Both the position numbers and the translations under genes were made by a program. Under the pieces are notes generated by a model. The model was not told the origin of the DNA. It saw only the letters and a list, made by a program, of their open reading frames with translations, and did no database searches. From Collinsella sp. (GTDB lineage Bacteria > Actinomycetota > Coriobacteriia > Coriobacteriales > Coriobacteriaceae): DNA of 64,000 nucleotides. The DNA lies in NCBI GenBank assembly GCA_019425015.1, contig JAHYYJ010000004.1:129546-193545 (forward strand). The letters run 5' to 3'. The stretch's first letter is position 1. Every line of letters starts with the position of its first letter. This document shows positions 7,946-16,204 of the stretch, in pieces.

Positions 7946-10900
7946 TCACGCTTCGCCCCAGAATCTATGCGTGTTGCGCAGGAGCTGTGCGGTTTTGCCC
8001 TCAGCGGCCGCAACGTCGGCCTCGTCAGCCTGCCAGGTCCAGTTGCCCGTGGCCACGCCCGGTACGTTCATGCGCGTGTCGTCGCCAAGCCCCAGCACGT
8101 CCTGCAGCGGCATCATCACCAGGGGAGCGTCGCTTGTCAGGGCGTTGCCCATGAGCTCGCTTGCCAATGCAATGCCGCTCGGTTCGTCGCCACCCGCAAA
8201 GGAGCGCGTGCACCAGCCGGCAAGCGTCGAGGTGTCGTGCGTCGAGGTGTACAGGATCTTGCCCGGTGTGGGATGAATTCCGCAGCGAACGTCGTAGTCG
8301 CTAAACTCCAGCACGTCCATGCCGGGGAAGCCGCAGGTCGAAGCCATCGCACGAACGCCAGGCGTCAGATAGCCCAGGTCCTCGGCGATAAAGTTGAGCG
8401 GACCCAGCTCGTCGTAGGCGGTCTGGAACAGGTCTTTGCCCGGGCCCGCAAGCCAGCGGCCATCGGCACAGGCCTTGCCGGCGGGGATGCTAAAGTAGCT
8501 GTGGAAGCCCAAGAAGTGGTCCAGGCGCACGCGGTCGTAGAGCGAAAACGCACGACATAGGCGATCCATCCACCAGCTATAGCCGTTCTGCTTCATGTGG
8601 TCCCAGCGGAACGTCGGGTTGCCCCACACCTGGCCCTCGGGCGCAAAGTTGTCGGGCGGCGCGCCAGAAATCTCAATCGCCTTACCGGTATCGGACAGCC
8701 AGAAGTTCTCGGGCTCGCTCCATGCATCGGCCGAATCGTCCGAGACATACATCGGGATATCGCCGATGACCTCGATGCCCTTCTTGTGCGCGTAGTTCAT
8801 GAGCTCGCACCAGGCTAGGTCAAAGCGGTACTGCATGTACGCCTGAAGCTCGGCCTCGTCGTGGAAGCGCTTGTCGTCGATCAGATGCTCGTTGTAGCGC
8901 GCAACATCTGCCGGCCAATCGTGGCGCGATTCGCCCTCAAAGTACTTTTTGACGGCCATGTAGACGCAGTACTTCTCGAGCCAATCGGCATTGCGATGTT
9001 TAAACGCGGTGTACAGCGGATCGGCATCCTCGCCGCCACGGGCCTTCCAAGTTTCAAAGTCGGCCGCCAGCTCCTCGTGGCTTTCGGGCAGCAGGTCGAT
9101 ATTGCCTGCAAAGGCCGAAGGACCGGCGTAAGGGGAGCGGAAGAAGTCCGTCGGGTTGACAGGCAGGACCTGCCAGTAGCGCATGCCCATAGCGGCCAGA
9201 TGGTCGATAAAACGACGCGTTGGCGCGCCGATCGTGCCGGGCTTGCCGTCATCGGTCGGTACCGAGGTGATATGGCACACAACGCCCGCGCCGTGATCGA
9301 GCGGCTCCTGCAGGCGCTGCTCGGCATGGTGATAGATGATCGAGGAGCCCAGCGGATACAAATCGAGCGTGACCGTGCCGTTGTGAATCTCGCACTCGTG
9401 ACCGCTAATCACGTCACTCGCGCATTCGTCGAGCGCCGGAATCGTCACGCGGTGCGAATTGCGCAGACTACGGTTGATGATAACCGTCGCGGACTCGCCA
9501 TCCTTGCCCGTGCGGTTGTATGCCAGCACCTCGTCGTTGAGCGCGAAGGCCTTGATCTCGCCGTCGATCATAAACGGCAGTGCGCGGCGTACGGCGGAGG
9601 CGTTTTTGACAATAGCCAGCGTGTCGAAGTCGTGCAGTTGGTCCTTGGTCGGCAGGGTGCGGCGGTTGCCCGGATCGGTTAGACCCTCCAGGCCGTATTC
9701 GTCGCCGTAGTAGATCGAAGGCACGCCGGGGAAGGTCATCTGCATGAGCGTGGCGAGCCAAAAACGGCTCTTGGCCAGGCCCATCGAGTTCTCGTCCAGG
9801 CGCCATTTGCTGCGCTCGCACTCGGGCAGCTGCGATTCGTCGGGGCCGCCGCCGAGCACCGAGATGATACGCGGGCGGTCGTGGCTCGATAGCAGGTTGA
9901 GCGCGCAGGACAATGCCTCGCTCGGGTAGTTCTCGCGCAGGGTCTCGATATCCTCAGCGGCCTCGTAGGCGTTCTTGTAGCCCATCAAAAAGCCGATGAC
10001 CATGTCGCGGAAGGGGTAATCCATAGCAGAGTCCAGCTCGGAGCCTTGCAGATAGCGGCGCAGATGGCCGTAGCTGATCTTGTTGGAGGCGTCTTCCCAG
10101 ACTTCGCCGAGCAACAGTGCATCAGGCTTCTCGGCGAGCACGGCCTTTTTGATCTCGGCCAGGAAGTCATCGGAAAGCTCGTCGGCCACGTCTAGGCGCC
10201 AGCCATGAGCGCCGGCACGTAGCCATTTACGGATCACGCCGTCCTTGCCCAGGAGCCGCTCGCGTACCAGCTCAGAGCTCTCATTGATGGCGGGCATATT
10301 GCCCACGCCCCACCAGCAGTCGTATGAGCCGTCCTCGTGGAAATAAAACGCATCGCGCCATGGCGAATCCTCGCTCTGCCACGCGCCCACGCCGGGGTAG
10401 TTGCCGTAGCGGTTGAAATAGATCGAGTCGTCACCCGTATGGTTAAAGACGCCGTCCAGAATGATGGAGATGCCCAGCTTCTCGGCAGCCTGGCACAGCT
10501 CGGTAAAGTCCTGCTCGGTGCCCAGGATCGGGTCGATCTTGGTGTAGTCGGCCGTGTCGTAGCGGTGGTTGCTCGCGGCTTCAAAAATGGGGTTGAGGTA
10601 GATGGCTGTAAAGCCCAGCTCGGCGATGCGAGGCAGGTCTTCCTGGATGCCCTTGAGCGACCCGCCGTAGAAGTCCCAGGTTTTGATGGAGCCGTCTTCG
10701 GCGCGCTCGTACACGGGCGGCTCGTTCCAGTCCTCGACCATGCGGCGCTGGATTCCGTTGCGTGGTTTTTCGACCTCGGCCAGCGTGCGCTCGCGCCAGT
10801 TTTCATCTCGGGCGTAGCGATCGGGGAAGATCTGGTAGACCATGCCACGCTCGTACCACTCGGGACGCACTTCGCGGTGCTTATAGACGGTAATCTGGAA

Positions 10901-11242
10901 GGACGGCACCTCGGCGTAGTCGTAAGTTACGCCCTCGCCACCGGTGCGACCCTGCGGTGCGCCCAAGCGGACCTCGGGCTGGCCCTCGATATTGCAGATA
11001 AAGCTGTACCAGATAAGACAGGACTCGGTACACTCAAGCTCTACGGTATAAATGCCGTCGCCCTCGTGCGTCATGGGATACCGAGACTCACCGATCTCAT
11101 CGACCCAGGTGCGCAGCGTAAGCGTTGCCTGGTTGGGGTCGGCATCCTCCAGAATCACGGAGAGCGAAAGGGTAGTTCCAGTGGTCACAGCGCCAAACGG
11201 AGTGCGAAACTGCGGAAGACGGCTGTTGTGTATCAATCTCAT
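7946..11242 (-). CDS. GH13 alpha-glucan hydrolase fused to GH77 4-alpha-glucanotransferase
   Basis: A fusion of about 1,098 residues. It starts with a beta-sandwich starch-binding-like domain (about 1-110) and a GH13 alpha-amylase/neopullulanase-type barrel (about 130-560). The GH13 motifs GWRLDVADEL (nucleophile Asp), LLGEVWED (acid Glu) and LSSHDRPR are present. The rest (from about 650) is a MalQ-type GH77 domain with RLDHFLGF, IAEDLGYLT and STHDTSTLAGW. The likely role is trimming branched glucans or maltodextrins and re-shuffling the products. An upstream in-frame ATG at 11338 exists, but a -10-like TATACT at 11303-11308 lies inside that extension, so the start at 11242 is preferred; its ribosome-binding site is weak. 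No signal peptide is visible, so it is probably cytoplasmic. Confidence 0.88.
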   Translation of the reverse strand: MRLIHNSRLPQFRTPFGAVTTGTTLSLSVILEDADPNQATLTLRTWVDEIGESRYPMTHEGDGIYTVELECTESCLIWYSFICNIEGQPEVRLGAPQGRTGGEGVTYDYAEVPSFQITVYKHREVRPEWYERGMVYQIFPDRYARDENWRERTLAEVEKPRNGIQRRMVEDWNEPPVYERAEDGSIKTWDFYGGSLKGIQEDLPRIAELGFTAIYLNPIFEAASNHRYDTADYTKIDPILGTEQDFTELCQAAEKLGISIILDGVFNHTGDDSIYFNRYGNYPGVGAWQSEDSPWRDAFYFHEDGSYDCWWGVGNMPAINESSELVRERLLGKDGVIRKWLRAGAHGWRLDVADELSDDFLAEIKKAVLAEKPDALLLGEVWEDASNKISYGHLRRYLQGSELDSAMDYPFRDMVIGFLMGYKNAYEAAEDIETLRENYPSEALSCALNLLSSHDRPRIISVLGGGPDESQLPECERSKWRLDENSMGLAKSRFWLATLMQMTFPGVPSIYYGDEYGLEGLTDPGNRRTLPTKDQLHDFDTLAIVKNASAVRRALPFMIDGEIKAFALNDEVLAYNRTGKDGESATVIINRSLRNSHRVTIPALDECASDVISGHECEIHNGTVTLDLYPLGSSIIYHHAEQRLQEPLDHGAGVVCHITSVPTDDGKPGTIGAPTRRFIDHLAAMGMRYWQVLPVNPTDFFRSPYAGPSAFAGNIDLLPESHEELAADFETWKARGGEDADPLYTAFKHRNADWLEKYCVYMAVKKYFEGESRHDWPADVARYNEHLIDDKRFHDEAELQAYMQYRFDLAWCELMNYAHKKGIEVIGDIPMYVSDDSADAWSEPENFWLSDTGKAIEISGAPPDNFAPEGQVWGNPTFRWDHMKQNGYSWWMDRLCRAFSLYDRVRLDHFLGFHSYFSIPAGKACADGRWLAGPGKDLFQTAYDELGPLNFIAEDLGYLTPGVRAMASTCGFPGMDVLEFSDYDVRCGIHPTPGKILYTSTHDTSTLAGWCTRSFAGGDEPSGIALASELMGNALTSDAPLVMMPLQDVLGLGDDTRMNVPGVATGNWTWQADEADVAAAEGKTAQLLRNTHRFWGEA

Positions 11243-11302
11243 AATACGGTCCAGTTCAATAGAATCACGGCCTGCGGGCCATGGCTTTACGCACAAGTTG
11301 TA

Positions 11303-11383
11303 AGTATATCTGTTGTACACAGGCTGTATAAACAACATCCGTTTACCATCGGCGAACGGTTGTCCTAGAAAATCGTTTTACCA
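11303..11383 (-). promoter_or_regulatory. Candidate promoter with TGGTAAAAC-type half-sites
   Basis: Upstream of the GH13-GH77 gene there is a TATACT -10-like hexamer (plus-strand 11303-11308). Further upstream are GTTTACCAT at 11341-11349 and GTTTTACCA at 11375-11383. The same half-sites occur, as a clear palindrome, at 21209-21234 upstream of the HAD gene and glgB. This suggests a shared repressor or activator of glucan metabolism. Confidence 0.45.
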
Positions 11384-11395
11384 CTACCTACAGAG

Positions 11396-11422
11396 AAGGG
11401 GCACCCAGTTGGAGCGCCCCTT
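11396..11422 (-). terminator. Hairpin downstream of glgA, likely terminator
   Basis: AAGGGGC / GCCCCTT form a stem with a 13-base loop about 37 bases beyond the glgA stop. The downstream T run on the minus strand is weak, so efficiency is uncertain. Confidence 0.6.
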
Positions 11423-11458
11423 GCTTAGGGTTTGATGAGGTTTTGAATCGTCTGCGTA

Positions 11459-13729
11459 CTAGCGGCGCTTGCGGGTGGCCGTTGCCTTGCGGACGGAGGT
11501 CTTCTTGGTCGGAGCCTTTTCCTCGGTCGCGGCGACGGGGGAGACCGGGGCCTTCTTGGCGGGCTCGGGCTTGGCCTTTACCTCGGCCTTGGGCTCCTCT
11601 TTAGCGGCAGCGGACTTGACCTCGGCTGCCTTCGGCTCAGGCTTGGCCTTTAGTGCGGTCTTGTCCTCGACCTTAGCCTCCGCTTTGGGAGCAGCAGCCT
11701 TGGTCGTAGACTTCTTGGCCGTCGTCGTTGCGCGCTTGCGCGTGGTGGTCTTGGCGGCCGGCTTGGCCTCGACGGTTACCTTGGCCTTGGATTCGGCGGG
11801 CGTCTCCTCGACTTTGGCGGCCGGCTTTGTGGCTACATTGGTTGTGGCGGCCTTCGTGGTCGTCGATTTCGTTGTTATGGTCTTCTTGGCAGCTGTTGCC
11901 TTCTTGGCGGTCGCGGTCGTCTTCTTGGTAGCGGCCTTGGCCGGTGCCTTTGCCGCAGCCTTAGCCTCGACGGCGTCGGCCTTTACCTCGGGAGCAGCCT
12001 CGGCTTCGGCGGCCTTCTTGGCAGCTGCGGTGGTGCGCTTGCGCGAGGTCGTTTTCTTGACAGCGGTGGTCTTGGTTGCCGTCGCCTTACGAGTCGTGGT
12101 CTTCTTGGCCGCAGGCTTCGCAGCGGGCTTCACCTCAGGCTCGGGCTCGGGAGTAGCCTCGACCTTCACCTCAGGATTGGCCTTAACGGGCTCAGCTTCA
12201 ACCGGCTTCTCATCGGTCTTGGGCTCCTCAACAGCCGCCTCAACCACGGCCACTGGGCGCTCGATCTCCGGGTGCATAAAGAAGTACAGGTCCAGATACT
12301 TGTCGGCCGAGCGCGTCCAGCTAAAGTCCTGGCTCATGGCTTGCGTGACCAGCTGGTTCCAGGCATCGCGGTTGTCCCAGAACAGGCGTGCCGCACGGAA
12401 CACGGCGTCGCCCATCTCGTCGCCGTTAAAGTTACTAAACGAGAAGCCCGTGCCCTCGCCGGTAAACTCGTTATACGGGATCACCGTGTCCTTCAGACCG
12501 CCGGTCTCACGAACAATCGGCAGGGTGCCGTAGCGCATGGCGATGATCTGCGACAGGCCGCAGGGCTCAAACTTCGAAGGCATCAGGAACATGTCGGCTG
12601 CGGCATACATACGCTGCGACAGCGCAGGATCGAACTCGATGCGTGCGGCCATAGTGCCGGGGTACTTGTCCTGGAAGTATCGCAGTCCGTCCTCGTAGTC
12701 GCGGTCGCCAGTGCCAAGCACGGCCACCTGCACGCCGCCTGCCAAAATGCGATCGAGCGCGTACATGACCAGATCCAAGCCCTTCTGGCGCGTCAGACGC
12801 GTGACCATGACCATAAGCGGGCGGTCGTCGCGAACCTCGAGCCCCAGTTCTTCCTGCAGCTTGGCCTTGCACACGGCCTTGCCCCCACGGTCATCAACCG
12901 TGTAGTTGGCGGCAATGCGCTTGTCGGTCGCCGGGTCAAAGCCCGCAACGTCGATGCCATTCAAAATGCCCTGCAGCGCATAGGAACGCTCGCGCAGAAC
13001 GCCGTCCAGGCCCTCGCCAAACTCGGGCGTCTGGATCTCGTTGGCATAGGTGGGGCTCACCGTAGTGATGGCATCGGCATAGCGCAGGGCGCCCAGCATG
13101 TAGTTGATGCTGCAGGCGTCGCAACGCAACTGCGAGGCGGCCGCCGGAATATGCGCCACGCCCAGGATGTCCTCCATCACGGTGTCGCTAAACTGGCCCT
13201 GGAACGCCACGTTGTGGATCGAGAACACGGTCTTGACGCGGTCGTACAGCGGCAGGCCCTGGTAGAACTCGCGCAAGAACACGGGCGCCAGCGCCGTCTG
13301 CCAGTCATTGCAGTGCAGGATGTCGCACTCAAAGCCGGCCGGCAGGTGCTGCAGGCTCTCGGTGATGGCCTTGGAGAAGAACGCAAAGCGCTCACCGTCG
13401 TCAAAGAAGCCGTACGGATAGTCGCGTGCAAAGTAGCGTTCGTTGTCGATGAACATATAGGTGACGCCGTCGTGCTCGAGCTTCTCGAGACCGCAGTACT
13501 CGTTGCGCCAGCCCAGGCTCACGTAAAAGTCGGAGAAGTGCTCCATCTGCGCCTTGTACTCGTCCTTGATGGTGGCGTACTTGGGCACCATGACGATGAC
13601 CTCGGCGCCGGCGCGCACAAGCGCCGCGGGCAGCGAGCCCGCCACGTCGCCCAGGCCACCGGTCTTTACAAACGGTGCGCACTCGGCCGAGGCAAACACG
13701 ATCTGCATCTTTTTGCTGGAATCTGCCAT
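11459..13729 (-). CDS. glgA: Glycogen synthase with long Lys/Ala/Thr-rich C-terminal tail
   Basis: A GT5 glycogen synthase that extends alpha-1,4-glucan from ADP-glucose. The catalytic part (about residues 1-495) contains the ADP-glucose-binding KTGGLGDVAGSLP block near the start and a C-terminal Rossmann half with EPCGLSQIIAMRYGTLP. After it comes a tail of about 260 residues made almost only of Ala, Lys, Thr, Glu, Val and Pro, with repeated KKTTTRKA-like segments resembling histone H1 tails. The ATG at 13729 has GGGAGA upstream and is preferred to the ATG at 13741. A hairpin separates it from glgD upstream. Confidence 0.93.
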   Translation of the reverse strand: MADSSKKMQIVFASAECAPFVKTGGLGDVAGSLPAALVRAGAEVIVMVPKYATIKDEYKAQMEHFSDFYVSLGWRNEYCGLEKLEHDGVTYMFIDNERYFARDYPYGFFDDGERFAFFSKAITESLQHLPAGFECDILHCNDWQTALAPVFLREFYQGLPLYDRVKTVFSIHNVAFQGQFSDTVMEDILGVAHIPAAASQLRCDACSINYMLGALRYADAITTVSPTYANEIQTPEFGEGLDGVLRERSYALQGILNGIDVAGFDPATDKRIAANYTVDDRGGKAVCKAKLQEELGLEVRDDRPLMVMVTRLTRQKGLDLVMYALDRILAGGVQVAVLGTGDRDYEDGLRYFQDKYPGTMAARIEFDPALSQRMYAAADMFLMPSKFEPCGLSQIIAMRYGTLPIVRETGGLKDTVIPYNEFTGEGTGFSFSNFNGDEMGDAVFRAARLFWDNRDAWNQLVTQAMSQDFSWTRSADKYLDLYFFMHPEIERPVAVVEAAVEEPKTDEKPVEAEPVKANPEVKVEATPEPEPEVKPAAKPAAKKTTTRKATATKTTAVKKTTSRKRTTAAAKKAAEAEAAPEVKADAVEAKAAAKAPAKAATKKTTATAKKATAAKKTITTKSTTTKAATTNVATKPAAKVEETPAESKAKVTVEAKPAAKTTTRKRATTTAKKSTTKAAAPKAEAKVEDKTALKAKPEPKAAEVKSAAAKEEPKAEVKAKPEPAKKAPVSPVAATEEKAPTKKTSVRKATATRKRR

Positions 13730-13753
13730 ATTGTCTCCCATGTTGCAATTCGA

Positions 13754-13787
13754 GAATAGCCGCCTGGCGCTAACCGGGCGGCTATTC
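13754..13787 (-). terminator. Hairpin between glgD and glgA
   Basis: GAATAGCCGCC and GGCGGCTATTC form a perfect 11-bp stem with a 12-base loop. There is no strong T run on the minus strand, so it may be a weak terminator or an mRNA-stability element that sets the glgD/glgA ratio. Confidence 0.55.
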
Positions 13788-13819
13788 TACTTGTTACGAG
13801 CGATGTTGCGGTGCCAACG

Positions 13820-14947
13820 TTAACGTACGATGGTGGTGTCGGAAGTTAACGGAGCCTTGCCCAGCACCAGGATGTTCTCGGGCGTGCCGCGAAGCTCGGT
13901 GTTGGTGGGAACCACGTTGTTTTTGTCCAGAATGGCGTTCTCAACGCGGGCGCCGCTCTTGATGATGCAGCTCTGGTTGATGATCGAGTTGGTCACCGAA
14001 GCGCCTTCCTCGACCACGACGCCGCGCGACAGGATCGAGTTGCGCACGGTGCCCTTGATGATGCAGCCGGCCGAGATGATCGAGTTGCAGGCGTGGCTGC
14101 CGGTCGCATAGCGCGAAGGCGGCACGTCGTGAGCCTTGGTCAGGATCGGGCGCTCGGGGTCAAAGAGCTGGTCGGCCACGGTCTGGTCGAGCAGGTCCAT
14201 GCTGCGGCGATACAGCGACTTCTCGCTAAACACGCCCACGACCTCGCCCTTGTACTCGTAGCTGCACACGTCGATGTTGCCAAAGTCGCCCTGGAGTGCC
14301 TCGAGCAGGTCCAGATAGTCGGCGGCCTGGTAGTGGTCGATAATCTCGAGCAGCGTATCGCGGTTGACGATGCAGCAGTCCATAGAGGCGTTGTCGCCGT
14401 ACACGACGCCGGCGCTCACGCCCGTCAGGCGGCCGTTCTCGTTAATCTCGAGCTTGGTCTCGTCATCGACGTTGCGCGTGGCCTTGCAGTACACCACGGT
14501 CATCTGGGCGCCAGAGTTCTCGTGCGCCTCGATGATGGTGTTAAGGTCCATGTTAAAGATGATGTTGGTGCCCATCATCACAACATAGGGATTCTCCGAG
14601 CGCTGGAACAGCGTCTTGTTGGAGATGATGTCGCGCAGCAGGAAGCGCATGCCGCCCTTGGTGGTGCCATACGCGTTGCCGGGCACCATGAACAGGCCGC
14701 CTTTCTTGCGGTCCAGGCCCCAGTCCTTGCCCGAGCCCACGTGGTCGATCAGCGAGCGGTAGTTGCCCGGCATGACGACGCCGACGGTCTTGATGCCGGC
14801 GTTCATCATGTTGGACAGCGGAAAGTCGATCAGGCGGTAGCGGCCCAAAAACGGAACGGATGCGATGGGGCGGTCCTTGAGCAGCACGCTGCCGTAGGTC
14901 GAAGAGTAGTTAGCGGTGATATAACCGATGGCCTTGCGATTGATCAT
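13820..14947 (-). CDS. glgD: GlgD, regulatory-type ADP-glucose pyrophosphorylase subunit
   Basis: A 375-residue nucleotidyltransferase-like protein with the family's N-terminal core and C-terminal left-handed beta-helix (hexapeptide-like repeats near the end). The N-terminus has TANYSSTYGSVLLKDRPIAS where an active enzyme would carry the GGxGxRL loop. This is the hallmark of GlgD, the non-catalytic partner of GlgC known from Firmicutes. The ATG at 14947 has GGGGGA upstream and starts only a few bases after the glgC stop, so the two are surely co-translated. It is expected to form a heterotetramer with GlgC. Confidence 0.92.
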   Translation of the reverse strand: MINRKAIGYITANYSSTYGSVLLKDRPIASVPFLGRYRLIDFPLSNMMNAGIKTVGVVMPGNYRSLIDHVGSGKDWGLDRKKGGLFMVPGNAYGTTKGGMRFLLRDIISNKTLFQRSENPYVVMMGTNIIFNMDLNTIIEAHENSGAQMTVVYCKATRNVDDETKLEINENGRLTGVSAGVVYGDNASMDCCIVNRDTLLEIIDHYQAADYLDLLEALQGDFGNIDVCSYEYKGEVVGVFSEKSLYRRSMDLLDQTVADQLFDPERPILTKAHDVPPSRYATGSHACNSIISAGCIIKGTVRNSILSRGVVVEEGASVTNSIINQSCIIKSGARVENAILDKNNVVPTNTELRGTPENILVLGKAPLTSDTTIVR

Positions 14948-14951
14948 CGGA

Positions 14952-16100
14952 TCATTCCCCCTTCCCGATAACGACGTCATTTCCAACGACGGCCGTATCC
15001 TTGGTGGTATCGACAGAGCCGAGCTTCACGCCCTCTTCGACCGTGGAGTTCTCGCCCAAAATAGCGCGGCAGATGTGCGCGCCGCTCTTAACGTGCGCAC
15101 CCGGCAGCAGCACGGAGTCCTCGACCACGGCGCGCTCCTCGATGATGACATCGGTCGAAAGGATCGAGTGGCGAGCGGTGCCGTAGATCTTGCAGCCGTT
15201 GGAGACCAGGCAGTCGTCCAGGCGGCCGTCCGGTCCAATGTAGTGCGGCGGACGCGTGGTGATGTTGGACATGATGGGGAAGTTCTTGTCGAACAGATCG
15301 AACTCGGGGTTGTTACCCAGCAGGTCCATCGAGGTCTCATGGAAGCTGGCGATGGTGCCGACGTCCTTCCAGAAGCCGTGGAACTCGTAGCTGTACAGGC
15401 GCTTGTTCTCACCGAGCAGCTTGGGGATGATGTCCTTGCCAAAGTCGTGGCTCGAGCGCTGGTCCAGAGCGTCCTCCTCGAGCGCCTCGATCAGCACGTC
15501 GGCCGAGAAGATGTAGATGCCCATGGACGCGAGGTTCGAATCGGGCTTCTCGGGCTTCTCGGTGAACTTGGTGATGCGGCCGTCTTCGGGGTCGGTGGTC
15601 AGGATGCCAAAGCGGCTGGCTTCCTCCCACGGCACGGGCATAACGCTCACCGTGAGGTCGGCGTTGTTCTCAATGTGCGTCTTGAGCATCTTGCGGTAGT
15701 CCATGCGATACAGGTGATCGCCCGAAAGAATCAGGACGTACTTGGGGTCGTTGGCCTTGATGTAGTCGAGGTTCTGCGTAATGGCGTCGGCCGTGCCCGC
15801 ATACCAGGCGCCGCCTGTCTGCGTCTCGTACGGCGGCAGGATCGACACGCCGCCGTCGCGGCTGTCCAGATCCCACGCCTCGCCGGAGCCCACGTAGGCA
15901 TGCAGCAGGTAGGGACGGTACTGCGTCAGAACGCCCACCGTGTCGATGCCCGAGTTGGAGCAGTTGGACAGCGAAAAGTCGATAATGCGGAACTTGCCAC
16001 CAAAGCTAACCGCCGGCTTGGCGATCTTTTGGGTGAGTGCCCCCAATCGGCTGCCCTGTCCTCCTGCGAGGAGCATCGCGATGCATTCTTTCTTACTCAT
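14952..16100 (-). CDS. glgC: Glucose-1-phosphate adenylyltransferase (ADP-glucose pyrophosphorylase)
   Basis: Makes ADP-glucose from ATP and glucose-1-phosphate, the committed step of glycogen synthesis. The 382-residue protein has the catalytic loop AGGQGSRLGALT, the SGDHLYRMDY metal-binding motif and the FTEKPEKP substrate motif. A C-terminal beta-helix follows. AAGGAGA lies upstream of the ATG. It is followed directly by glgD. Confidence 0.96.
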   Translation of the reverse strand: MSKKECIAMLLAGGQGSRLGALTQKIAKPAVSFGGKFRIIDFSLSNCSNSGIDTVGVLTQYRPYLLHAYVGSGEAWDLDSRDGGVSILPPYETQTGGAWYAGTADAITQNLDYIKANDPKYVLILSGDHLYRMDYRKMLKTHIENNADLTVSVMPVPWEEASRFGILTTDPEDGRITKFTEKPEKPDSNLASMGIYIFSADVLIEALEEDALDQRSSHDFGKDIIPKLLGENKRLYSYEFHGFWKDVGTIASFHETSMDLLGNNPEFDLFDKNFPIMSNITTRPPHYIGPDGRLDDCLVSNGCKIYGTARHSILSTDVIIEERAVVEDSVLLPGAHVKSGAHICRAILGENSTVEEGVKLGSVDTTKDTAVVGNDVVIGKGE

Positions 16101-16139
16101 CGATTTCTCCTTCTGTCATCGATGTTCCTAACCCATTAG

Positions 16140-16171
16140 CGACGGGCGCGGCGCACTGTCACGCCCGTCGA
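16140..16171. repeat. Hairpin between glgP and glgC
   Basis: CGACGGGCG (16140-16148) and CGCCCGTCG (16163-16171) form a perfect 9-bp stem with a 14-base loop. No T run follows on either strand. It is probably an mRNA processing or stability structure. Confidence 0.45.
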
Positions 16172-16204
16172 GTAATGCCGTGCGGCAAAGGGAGCTCGCG
16201 CGCT

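Noticed and set aside
12272..13759. A 495-codon plus-strand frame opposite glgA.
   Set aside because: Antisense shadow of a clearly identified catalytic domain, without its own ribosome-binding site or recognisable motifs.
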